From Desulfuromonadales bacterium (GTDB lineage Bacteria; Desulfobacterota; Desulfuromonadia; Desulfuromonadales; JACZKF01), in contig JACZKF010000355.1 in the NCBI GenBank assembly GCA_014860175.1, positions 1 to 5,048 on the forward strand: 5,048 nucleotides of DNA. The letters run 5' to 3'. Shown here one piece after another: positions 1-5,048 of this stretch. A program made the translations under genes and the position numbers. Positions within the stretch are counted from its first letter, which is position 1; every line of letters begins with the position of its first letter. The notes below the pieces were generated by a model. That model was not told where the DNA came from. It saw only the letters and a list, made by a program, of their open reading frames with translations, and searched no databases.

Positions 1-1964
1 ATATTTCCAATCTAAAACTGATTCTGGACGATCTGCAGCGGGCGAAGGAAGCCGCCGAGGAGGCCAGCAAAGCAAAAAGCGAGTTTTTGGCCAACATGAG
101 CCACGAGATACGCACGCCGATGAACGCCATCATCGGCATGACCGAACTGACCCTCGATACCGACCTGAACCGGGAGCAGCGCGACTATTTGGATATGGTG
201 AAGAGTTCGGCCGAGTCGCTGCTCGGGGTGATCAACGATATCCTCGATTTCTCCAAAATCGAAGCCGGCATCCTCGATTTTGAGGAAGTTGAGTTCTCCT
301 TGCGGGACATGGTGGAGAAGACCACCGAGACGCTGGCGGTGCGGGCGCATGAGAAAGGGCTGGAACTCGCCTGCCGGATCGATCCACAGGTACCAACGCT
401 GGTGCTGGGCGACCCGGGGCGGTTGCGCCAGGTGCTGACCAACCTGGTCGGCAACGCGGTCAAATTCACCGAGAGCGGCGAAGTGGTGGTGACCGTCGAA
501 ATGCAAAAGGACGGAAGGCCCTCGCCGGGCAGTCACCGGCTGCGCTTTGCCGTGCGTGATACCGGCATCGGCATCGCGGCAGATAAACTCGATCTGCTGT
601 TCCAGAGTTTTTCCCAACTGGACACTTCCACCACCCGCAGCTATGGCGGTACCGGTTTGGGTCTGGCCATCTCGCGCCAGATTGTCGAGCGCCTGGGGGG
701 GCATATCGAAGTCGACAGCACCCCGGGGGAGGGGTCGACCTTCTCTTTCAGCATCGACCTGCCGATGCCGGTGGCGGCGCCGGGACCGATGGTGCCGATG
801 GACGTGCGTGGGCTGCGCATCCTGGTGATCGACGATAACGAGACCAATGGGCGCATCCTCTGGGAGATACTCCACAGCTGGGGGATGGAGGTGGTCCTCG
901 CCAAAGGGGGTGAGGAGGGGTTGCGTGCCTTGCGCGCTGCCACGGCTCGGCACCGGGGCTATGATCTGTTGCTGCTCGACTCCCAGATGCCCGGCATGGA
1001 CGGCTTCTCGGTGGCCGCGCAGATCAAGCTCGACCAGGCTCTTCGTGAGCTGACCATCATGATGGTGACCGCCGATGACGTCAAAGCGGCCGCTTCCCGC
1101 TGTCGCGAGCTGGGGATCAACCGCTACCTGATCAAGCCGGTGAAGCAATCAGAGCTGTTCAACGCCATCATGGACCTGATGAGCCGACGCAGTCTGGAAT
1201 GGCCGGTTTCCCCCGAAGATAAACCCGTCGAAACAGCTCTGAACGCCCCCTTGCGGATCTTGCTGGCCGAGGACAATCTGATCAATCAGCGGCTGGCCAT
1301 CGCTCTGCTGGAGCGAAGAGGGTGGCAGATCACGGCGGTGACCAGCGGCCGGGCTGCCCTTCAGGCGCTGCAACAGGAGCACTATGATCTGGTGCTGATG
1401 GATGTGCAGATGCCGGACATGGACGGACTGGAGACGACCCGTCAGCTGCGGCAGCAGCAGACCGCAGCAGGGCGGGTGCCGGTGATCGGTCTGACCGCCC
1501 ATGCGATGAAAGGGGATCGGGAAAAGTGTCTGGAAGCTGGAATGGATGACTACGTGACCAAACCGATCGACCCCGAGGCGCTCTATGCGGCGGTCGAGGG
1601 CCGCCTGCGGGGGGAGCGGCTGGTTTCTTCATCGCCGCCGGCCATCGATATCTCCGACGCCTTGAAGGCCGTGCACGGCGACCGGGCTTTTCTGGCCGAC
1701 CTGGCCGGCCAGCTGCTGCGTGACTTCCCCTGGCAGATGTCGGAGCTACACAGCGCCCTGACGGAAAAGGACGGGCGGAAGCTGGAGCGGCTGGCGCATA
1801 GTCTGAAATCGGTGGTCGGGATTTTCGGCGCCCGCACCGCCGTCGATCTGGCGCAAGAGCTGGAGTCGCTCGGCGAACGGCACGACCTGGTCCGGGCGGC
1901 GACGGTGCTGGCCCGGTTCGAGGAGGAGATCGAACGGGTGAAACATTCCCTGGCGGCAATCTGA
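1..1964 (+). CDS. Hybrid sensor histidine kinase / response regulator with two receiver domains and C-terminal HPt (5' partial)
   Basis: This is a phosphorelay kinase, open to the left edge in the frame whose first full codon is at 3; 653 residues are visible. A TTG at 87 is not the start, because the codons before it encode the conserved lead-in AKSEFLANMSHEIRTPMN and a charged, probably coiled-coil linker. Counting from codon 3, the order is HisKA (phosphoacceptor His34, codon 102-104), HATPase_c (N-box Asn147/Asn151, DTGIGI 186-191, GGTGLGL 215-221), receiver 1 (Asp277/278, phospho-Asp326, Thr356, Lys378), receiver 2 (Glu423/Asp424, Asp467, Thr498, Lys520) and HPt (His599 in LAHSLKS). All these catalytic and phosphotransfer residues are present, so a His-Asp-Asp-His relay looks functional. 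The layout matches the BarA/TorS-like hybrid kinase class, with an extra receiver. The input domain and any membrane segments are off the edge, so the stimulus is unknown. No DNA-binding output domain is present, so a separate response regulator is expected. The gene is 19 nt upstream of the Dabb gene and probably cotranscribed with it. Confidence 0.95.
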   Translation, partial: ISNLKLILDDLQRAKEAAEEASKAKSEFLANMSHEIRTPMNAIIGMTELTLDTDLNREQRDYLDMVKSSAESLLGVINDILDFSKIEAGILDFEEVEFSLRDMVEKTTETLAVRAHEKGLELACRIDPQVPTLVLGDPGRLRQVLTNLVGNAVKFTESGEVVVTVEMQKDGRPSPGSHRLRFAVRDTGIGIAADKLDLLFQSFSQLDTSTTRSYGGTGLGLAISRQIVERLGGHIEVDSTPGEGSTFSFSIDLPMPVAAPGPMVPMDVRGLRILVIDDNETNGRILWEILHSWGMEVVLAKGGEEGLRALRAATARHRGYDLLLLDSQMPGMDGFSVAAQIKLDQALRELTIMMVTADDVKAAASRCRELGINRYLIKPVKQSELFNAIMDLMSRRSLEWPVSPEDKPVETALNAPLRILLAEDNLINQRLAIALLERRGWQITAVTSGRAALQALQQEHYDLVLMDVQMPDMDGLETTRQLRQQQTAAGRVPVIGLTAHAMKGDREKCLEAGMDDYVTKPIDPEALYAAVEGRLRGERLVSSSPPAIDISDALKAVHGDRAFLADLAGQLLRDFPWQMSELHSALTEKDGRKLERLAHSLKSVVGIFGARTAVDLAQELESLGERHDLVRAATVLARFEEEIERVKHSLAAI

Positions 1965-1983
1965 TGACCTGCAGGAGGCAACG

Positions 1984-2274
1984 ATGTTAAGACACGTGGT
2001 GTTTTTCAAGTTCAAGGCGGAAGCGAGCGAGGCTGAGATCGCCGACCTGACCCGACAGCTGCAACAGCTGCCGGGGCGCATCACCGAAATCCGCAGTTTC
2101 GAGGTCGGTCGTGATCTGGTGCGCTCCGAGCGCTCCTTCGACCTGGCCCTTATCTCTACCTTCGACGACCTGGCAGCCTTGCAGCGCTACCAGGTGCATC
2201 CGGAGCATCTGCCGGTGGTCGCCACCGTCAAGCAGCTTTGTGCCGGTGTGGCGGCGGTCGATTTCGAGATCTGA
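1984..2274 (+). CDS. Dabb (stress-responsive A/B barrel) domain protein
   Basis: This 96-residue protein is a single Dabb domain. The family forms ferredoxin-like alpha+beta folds that dimerise into a barrel; members have been linked to stress responses and in a few cases to small-molecule enzymology, but most bacterial copies have no proven function. Family hallmarks are the N-terminal strand LRHVVFFKFK (2-11), the segment FEVGRDL (39-45), the strand FDLALISTF (52-60) and the signature YQVHPEHLPVV (69-79). The length fits a complete one-domain member, with no signal peptide or membrane helix, so it should be cytosolic. The ATG at 1984 is set by a perfect AGGAGG at 1973-1978, five bases upstream. 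It follows the hybrid kinase after 19 nt and is followed by a strong terminator, so it is probably the last gene of the kinase transcript. A functional tie to the kinase is inference only. The family call is confident; the physiological role is not. Confidence 0.92.
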   Translation: MLRHVVFFKFKAEASEAEIADLTRQLQQLPGRITEIRSFEVGRDLVRSERSFDLALISTFDDLAALQRYQVHPEHLPVVATVKQLCAGVAAVDFEI

Positions 2275-2296
2275 GACGACTTCCGGCTGTTCGCAC

Positions 2297-2333
2297 GCCG
2301 TTCCCACCTGCCCGGGGACGGCTTTTTTGTTTT
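2297..2333 (+). terminator. Rho-independent terminator after the Dabb gene
   Basis: An inverted repeat GCCGTTCCC (2297-2305) pairs with GGGGACGGC (2314-2322) as a 9-bp GC-rich stem with one G-U pair and an 8-nt loop. T6 follows at 2323-2328, then G and four more Ts. It starts 22 nt after the Dabb stop codon and should end the kinase-Dabb transcript, separating it from the promoter that follows. Confidence 0.9.
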
Positions 2334-2375
2334 GCGTCGATTCCTGCCCCCTCCTGCATACCCGTTCCGTTCCTG

Positions 2376-2403
2376 TTGACATTCTGGGGAATCCTTTTAA
2401 GCT
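2376..2403 (+). promoter_or_regulatory. Candidate sigma70 promoter for the middle operon
   Basis: A consensus -35 hexamer TTGACA lies at 2376-2381. With a 16-nt spacer, TAAGCT at 2398-2403 is the best -10; it matches TATAAT only at the three most conserved positions (T1, A2, T6). It sits just after a terminator and about 45 nt before the next start codon, where a promoter is expected. The -35 is convincing and the -10 is weak, so the promoter may need an activator or be used by a different sigma factor. Confidence 0.55.
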
Positions 2404-2437
2404 GTTAGAAATTAACGGGAAACGGCCTAACGGCCGG

Positions 2438-2443
2438 AGGAGG
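2438..2443 (+). promoter_or_regulatory. Ribosome binding site of the 72-aa gene
   Basis: AGGAGG, within GGAGGAGGA, lies 4 nt upstream of the ATG at 2448. This near-ideal Shine-Dalgarno is the main support for the small ORF being translated. Confidence 0.8.
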
Positions 2444-2447
2444 ATAG

Positions 2448-2666
2448 ATGGGGAAAAGCGACCGGATTCTGCCGCCAGGACCCAACCCGCGGGAGGACCT
2501 GCGAAAAGAGAAGGATGACCGGCCGCTCCGTGACTACCTGCGCCAGCAGGCTGCGGAACAAGGAGCGAACGCGGTTCCGGAACATCAGGCCGCCGACCAG
2601 GCGGAAGGAGATCGGGAGCTGAGGGAAGAGGAAATTAAACGCCAAGAGGAGGGGGAGCAGCGCTGA
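2448..2666 (+). CDS. Small, highly charged hypothetical protein (72 aa)
   Basis: I do not recognise a family. The product is dominated by Arg, Glu, Asp, Gln and Lys, has a proline-containing N-terminal stretch (ILPPGPNP, 7-14), a single Tyr, no Cys or Trp, and ends in a Glu/Arg-rich tail (about 54-72). It has no signal peptide or membrane segment and few hydrophobic residues, so it is likely a soluble protein that is intrinsically disordered or has a long charged helix. Evidence that it is a real gene: a strong AGGAGG at 2438-2443 placed 4 nt before the ATG, a candidate promoter upstream, no competing longer frame in the interval, and a 14-nt gap to the lipid kinase gene. It would be the first gene of a three-gene unit. 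It could be a partner or regulator of the kinase or of the membrane surface, but nothing in the sequence proves this. Confidence 0.72.
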   Translation: MGKSDRILPPGPNPREDLRKEKDDRPLRDYLRQQAAEQGANAVPEHQAADQAEGDRELREEEIKRQEEGEQR

Positions 2667-2667
2667 C

Positions 2668-2673
2668 AGAGGA
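2668..2673 (+). promoter_or_regulatory. Ribosome binding site selecting the GTG start of the lipid kinase
   Basis: AGAGGA at 2668-2673 is 7 nt from the GTG at 2681 and begins just after the stop codon of the small gene. No ATG is available in this frame near the N-terminus (the ATG at 2688 is out of frame), so the GTG is the supported start. Confidence 0.75.
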
Positions 2674-2680
2674 AACCGCC

Positions 2681-3586
2681 GTGCCGCATGCCCTGGTGGT
2701 GGTCAATCGCACCGCCCGCGGAGGGGCGGTTCAGCTGCAAGCCGGGATGGAACTCCTGCAGGCAGCGGGATTTTCGCTGACGGAAATCATCACCGACGAA
2801 CCAGCCTCGATCCCCATCCTCATTGGGCAACATCGGGGCAATGTCGATCTGGTGATTATCGGCGGCGGGGACGGCACCTTCAACACGGCGGCCCCGGCGG
2901 TGGTCGACAGCGGCTTGCCGATGGGGATTCTGCCGCTCGGGACGGCTAACGATCTGGCTCGCACCCTCGGCATCCCGCCGGACATCGAACAGGCCTGCCG
3001 GATCATCGCCGCAGGAACCAAGCGTTCCATCGACATCGGCGAAGTCAACGGCCACTTATTCTTCAACACCGCCAGCATCGGGCTGTCGGTGGGGGTCACC
3101 CATCGCCTCTCACCGGAACTCAAAGCCCGCTGGGGGGCGCTCGCCTATGCCCGGGGGGGTGTTGCCGCCTGGCGGGGAAATCAGCCGTTCACGGCCGACA
3201 TCGACTGCGATGGCCAAAAGTTGCGGCATCGATCGATCCAGATCGCCGTTGGCAACGGTCGCCATTATGGTGGTGGCATGACCATCGCCGCCGATGCCGC
3301 CATCGATGATCATCTGCTCAACCTCTACAGTCTGGAACCGCAGAGCTTCTGGCGCCTGCTCGCTCTGGCCCCCTGGCTGCGGCGAGGAGAGTACCACCAT
3401 CGGGCGGGGGTTAAGCTGATGAGCGGCCAGGTCATCGAAATCCGTACCCGCCGCCCGTTGCCCATCGATACCGATGGCGAATTGACCACCCAGACCCCGG
3501 CCCGTTTCCGGGTGCGGGCCGACGCCGTCGACGTCTTCGTACCCCTCTCTTCCCTAGGTAAAGCCGATGTCATTGCTGCGCACTGA
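2681..3586 (+). CDS. YegS/DagK-family lipid kinase (diacylglycerol kinase catalytic domain)
   Basis: This 301-residue protein has the full length and motifs of the bacterial soluble diacylglycerol/lipid kinase family, which transfers phosphate from ATP to diacylglycerol or related lipids at the inner face of the membrane. Visible motifs are the N-terminal strand ALVVVNRTARGG (4-15), the nucleotide-binding loop IIGGGDGTFN (59-68), PLGTANDLAR (85-94), the second-domain segment FNTASIGLSVGVT (128-140), GNGRHYGGGM (191-200), IDDHLLNLY (208-216) and the late DTDGE (263-267) that pairs with the active site in this family. No signal peptide or transmembrane helix is seen. The GTG start is chosen because AGAGGA sits 7 nt upstream and the first residues match the usual N-terminus. 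It follows the 72-aa gene by 14 nt and overlaps the next gene by 20 nt, so it is mid-operon. The exact substrate (diacylglycerol, phosphatidylglycerol, a sphingoid base or another lipid) cannot be read from sequence. Confidence 0.94.
   Translation: MPHALVVVNRTARGGAVQLQAGMELLQAAGFSLTEIITDEPASIPILIGQHRGNVDLVIIGGGDGTFNTAAPAVVDSGLPMGILPLGTANDLARTLGIPPDIEQACRIIAAGTKRSIDIGEVNGHLFFNTASIGLSVGVTHRLSPELKARWGALAYARGGVAAWRGNQPFTADIDCDGQKLRHRSIQIAVGNGRHYGGGMTIAADAAIDDHLLNLYSLEPQSFWRLLALAPWLRRGEYHHRAGVKLMSGQVIEIRTRRPLPIDTDGELTTQTPARFRVRADAVDVFVPLSSLGKADVIAAH
3556..3560 (+). promoter_or_regulatory. Ribosome binding site inside the lipid kinase gene
   Basis: AGGTA lies 6 nt before the ATG at 3567 and is located within the last codons of the lipid kinase gene. 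Together with the 20-nt overlap it suggests that translation of the two genes is coupled. Confidence 0.5.
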
Positions 3587-4010
3587 TGCCGAACTGGCTC
3601 TTGATGAGGTGACCGAGCAGTGCAAACTGGCCGTCCATCACTACCGCCTCTTGCAGCACGGAGATCTGGACTCGCAACTGCGCCGGCTGTTTGCCGACCT
3701 CGAAGAGCGCCATCGAGCCTATATCCTCCCCCTGGAACAAGCAGCCCGTTGCCAGGGCAATCTCCCCAGCGCTCCCGATGCCGACCGGGAGGCGCTGGAG
3801 CATCTGCTGGTGCGCCTGAAAGCAGCCCTCCCCGGGGATGAGCGCGGTCGACTGCTGGAGAGCTGTGAGAAAGTGGAGCAGGAGTTGGGGCAGACGATCC
3901 GGGCTGCTCTGGAGCACCCTCTGCCCGAGAGCCTGCTCGATTTGCTGCGGCACATGGATCAGAGCGTGGCGGCCGCCCACTCCTCCCTGGCCGCTCTCCA
4001 CCAAAGTTGA
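3567..4010 (+). CDS. DUF2383/PA2169-like four-helix-bundle (ferritin-like) protein
   Basis: This is a 147-residue, almost all-helical soluble protein with no signal peptide or membrane segment. The pattern resembles the DUF2383/PA2169 family of ferritin-like bundles: helix 1 about 8-31 (DEVTEQCKLAVHHYRLL), an acidic turn, helix 2 about 34-62 (LRRLFADLEERHRAY), a variable linker near 63-72, helix 3 about 74-117 (LLESCEKVEQELGQTIRAAL) and helix 4 about 120-145. Glu46/His49 in helix 2 and Glu98, Glu101 and Glu104 in helix 3 could serve metal binding, but helix 4 lacks an obvious ExxH, so a di-iron site is doubtful. The ATG at 3567 overlaps the upstream lipid kinase gene by 20 nt and has AGGTA 6 nt ahead. 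It is the last gene of the unit; no convincing terminator follows it. The family match is from memory of the pattern and is moderately sure; function is unknown, with envelope stress or metal handling as possibilities. Confidence 0.8.
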   Translation: MSLLRTDAELALDEVTEQCKLAVHHYRLLQHGDLDSQLRRLFADLEERHRAYILPLEQAARCQGNLPSAPDADREALEHLLVRLKAALPGDERGRLLESCEKVEQELGQTIRAALEHPLPESLLDLLRHMDQSVAAAHSSLAALHQS

Positions 4011-4090
4011 CTTCCCCCCCTGTCGGGCACCGGCGATTTCCCACCAACTCTTCTTTTTCGCTCACGATGGCCGCTCACCGCTCTCATTAA
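4011..4090 (+). other. Intergenic stretch after the four-helix gene, no clear terminator
   Basis: It contains a C7 run (4014-4020), a pyrimidine-rich tract with T5 near 4054-4058, and three CGCTC copies at 4059, 4072 and 4079. The T-rich part is not preceded by a stable hairpin (TCG...CGA gives only 3 bp), so transcription from the upstream operon may read through toward sucA or end by a Rho-dependent route. Confidence 0.5.
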
Positions 4091-4118
4091 TTGCATCCAC
4101 CCCCCTGATTGGTATAAT
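4091..4118 (+). promoter_or_regulatory. Sigma70 promoter of sucA
   Basis: A perfect TATAAT -10 at 4113-4118 is preceded, after a 16-nt spacer, by TTGCAT at 4091-4096, a -35 that keeps only the TTG. The start of transcription would be near 4125, leaving a leader of about 43 nt before the ATG of sucA. The strong -10 with a poor -35 would fit a promoter that is modulated by a regulator. Confidence 0.7.
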
Positions 4119-4120
4119 CA
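4106..4120. repeat. Inverted repeat TGATT-N5-AATCA over the sucA -10
   Basis: TGATT at 4106-4110 and AATCA at 4116-4120 are exact inverted arms around GGTAT, covering the -10 hexamer. A repressor bound here would block the promoter. The arms are short, and part of the match comes from the -10 itself, so it is only a candidate operator. Confidence 0.35.
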
Positions 4121-4128
4121 TCTGGTTT

Positions 4129-4154
4129 GCGGCTGCTGCCGCCGGTGATCACCG
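4129..4154 (+). promoter_or_regulatory. Tandem dyads in the sucA leader (hairpin plus 12-bp palindrome)
   Basis: GCGGC (4129-4133) and GCCGC (4138-4142) can form a 5-bp hairpin with loop TGCT. Directly next to it is the perfect 12-bp palindrome CGGTGATCACCG (4143-4154). Both lie between the predicted transcription start and the Shine-Dalgarno at 4157-4160. They could act as an operator in DNA or as RNA stems that affect ribosome access; the sequence does not decide which. Confidence 0.5.
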
Positions 4155-4156
4155 AC

Positions 4157-4160
4157 AGGA
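4157..4160 (+). promoter_or_regulatory. Ribosome binding site of sucA
   Basis: AGGA at 4157-4160 is 7 nt before the ATG at 4168 and starts two bases after the leader palindrome. It supports 4168 as the start; the earlier ATG at 4160 reads only three codons before TGA. Confidence 0.65.
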
Positions 4161-4167
4161 TGAGTGT

Positions 4168-5048
4168 ATGAGTTTCGAACACAACGTCACCGGCCAATGG
4201 CTGGATAACCAGTACCAGCTGTGGAAGGCGGAGCCCGAGCGGCTCACGGCCGAATGGAAAGCCTTCTTTCAAGGATTGGAGCTGGGGGAGGATCTGGCGC
4301 CGGCCACTCTGACTCCGGAGCTGGCCCGTCGGCAGTCGGCCGTCGATTCCCTCATCTATCGTTACCGTGATATCGGTCACCTGCTGGCCTGCACCGATCC
4401 CCTCTCCCCCTGCCCGACCGAGCACCCGCTCCTCTCGCTGGCCGCCTTCGGGCTGACGACGGCCGACTTCGACCAGACATTTCACCCCCTGCGCTACCTC
4501 CAGCCGAGCGCCACCTTGCGGGAGATCGTCGAAACGCTGCGGCAGACCTACTGCCGCTCCGTCGGGGTGGAGTTCATGCACATCCAGGAGCCCGGGGAAC
4601 GGGACTGGCTCAAGGAGCGGATGGAGCGGGGGCGCAATCGCCCCTCCTTCGATCGGCAGCAAAAGCTGCGGATCCTGACCAAGCTGCTGGAGGCCAATCT
4701 CTTCGAACGTTTCCTGCACCGGCGCTTCCTCGGCCAGAAGCGCTTCTCCCTGGAAGGGGGAGAGGTGATGATCCCGCTGCTCGATCATCTGCTGCGGCAG
4801 GCAGCGGCTCTGGGGGTCGGCGATCTGGTCCTCGGCATGCCGCATCGGGGGCGGTTGAACGTTCTGGCCAACATCTTCCGCAAGCCGCTGACCAACATCT
4901 TTGCCGAATTCGAGGACAATCTCGAGTTCGGTTTCGTTGGTGAGGGGGATGTCAAATACCACAAGGGGTTCTCCGCCGACCTCGAGGTCGCCGAGAGCAA
5001 AATTCACCTGACCATGGCGTCCAACCCGAGTCACCTGGAAGCGGTTAA
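4168..5048 (+). CDS. sucA: 2-oxoglutarate dehydrogenase E1 component (3' partial)
   Basis: This is the N-terminal 293 residues of the thiamine-diphosphate E1 subunit, which decarboxylates 2-oxoglutarate and passes the succinyl group to the lipoyl arm of E2 in the cytosolic OGDH complex of the TCA cycle. The N-terminus (WLDNQYQLWKAEPERLTAEW, 11-30) fits the short helical E1 segment thought to contact E2. Further hallmarks are GVEFMHI (133-139 region), KRFSLEGGE (191-199), GMPHRGRLNVL (223-233, with the conserved active-site His226), GDVKYHKG (260-267) and SNPSHLEAV (285-293), where the window ends. The frame is open to the edge; the full protein is typically about 900 residues, so roughly two thirds, including the Mg-ThDP motif, is missing. 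No E2-like domain precedes it, unlike the actinobacterial fusion. The ATG at 4168 is set by AGGA 7 nt upstream. It has its own promoter. An E2 gene (sucB) would be expected downstream. Confidence 0.96.
   Translation, partial: MSFEHNVTGQWLDNQYQLWKAEPERLTAEWKAFFQGLELGEDLAPATLTPELARRQSAVDSLIYRYRDIGHLLACTDPLSPCPTEHPLLSLAAFGLTTADFDQTFHPLRYLQPSATLREIVETLRQTYCRSVGVEFMHIQEPGERDWLKERMERGRNRPSFDRQQKLRILTKLLEANLFERFLHRRFLGQKRFSLEGGEVMIPLLDHLLRQAAALGVGDLVLGMPHRGRLNVLANIFRKPLTNIFAEFEDNLEFGFVGEGDVKYHKGFSADLEVAESKIHLTMASNPSHLEAV

Noticed and set aside
87..89. TTG as the start of the sensor kinase
   Set aside because: It falls inside the conserved HisKA lead-in, the frame stays open to the window edge, and no ribosome binding site precedes it.
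12..1148. Long antisense open frame (378 codons) opposite the sensor kinase
   Set aside because: It is low-complexity, His/Gln/Arg-rich and lies wholly opposite a gene with complete conserved kinase and receiver motifs; such frames are typical by-products of GC-rich codon use.
2111..2518. Alternative + strand frame across the Dabb end and the terminator region
   Set aside because: It runs through the terminator and promoter, has no ribosome binding site, and is rich in Ser/Pro/Cys/Arg like other out-of-frame translations here.
3965..4060. Possible terminator after the four-helix gene (GC-rich repeats near 3970-3995 and T-rich tract near 4051-4058)
   Set aside because: The GC-rich inverted pieces lie inside the coding region, are interrupted and are far from the T tract; the hairpin nearest the T tract has only about 3 bp.
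4160..4171. Three-codon upstream frame ATG-AGT-GTA-TGA overlapping the sucA start
   Set aside because: Its ATG overlaps the Shine-Dalgarno of sucA and has no ribosome binding site of its own, so translation is unlikely.
4087..5034. Long antisense open frame (315 codons) opposite sucA
   Set aside because: The + strand carries clear OGDH E1 motifs through the whole stretch; the reverse product has no recognisable domain.

Overview
The window is GC-rich (roughly 60% by eye) bacterial DNA with densely packed genes, all on the + strand. The gene content suggests a Gram-negative environmental bacterium: a BarA-type hybrid histidine kinase with a C-terminal HPt domain, a Dabb protein, a DUF2383-like four-helix protein and a proteobacterial-style 2-oxoglutarate dehydrogenase E1. 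The style of the proteins is reminiscent of Desulfuromonadales (the Desulfuromonas/Pelobacter/Geobacter group). That placement is an impression from the sequence, not a computed result.

Layout. Positions 1-1964 hold the 3' part of a multidomain phosphorelay sensor kinase (HisKA, HATPase, REC, REC, HPt) whose sensor region lies off the left edge. It is followed after 19 nt by a small Dabb-domain gene (1984-2274), and a clear Rho-independent terminator (2297-2333) closes this unit. A candidate sigma70 promoter (2376-2403) then opens a compact three-gene unit. It consists of a 72-residue, highly charged, unrecognised protein (2448-2666), a YegS/DagK-family lipid kinase starting at GTG (2681-3586), and a DUF2383-like four-helix-bundle protein (3567-4010) whose start overlaps the end of the kinase gene by 20 nt. 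A 157-nt intergenic region carries a perfect TATAAT -10 element and several small dyads. It leads into sucA (4168 to beyond the right edge), the thiamine-diphosphate E1 component of the 2-oxoglutarate dehydrogenase complex.

How the genes work together. The kinase has every phosphotransfer residue needed for an internal His-Asp-Asp-His relay, but no output domain is in view, so its target regulator must lie elsewhere. The three-gene unit may deal with the cell envelope or stress (lipid phosphorylation plus a ferritin-like bundle), but this is inference from families only. sucA is TCA-cycle metabolism under its own promoter, and its short leader contains the most regulatory-looking sequence in the window. 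I see no mobile element, CRISPR array, tRNA, rRNA or sign of recent transfer. Most of the window is ordinary chromosomal sequence. The points most worth a second look are the sucA leader and the small charged protein at the head of the middle operon.
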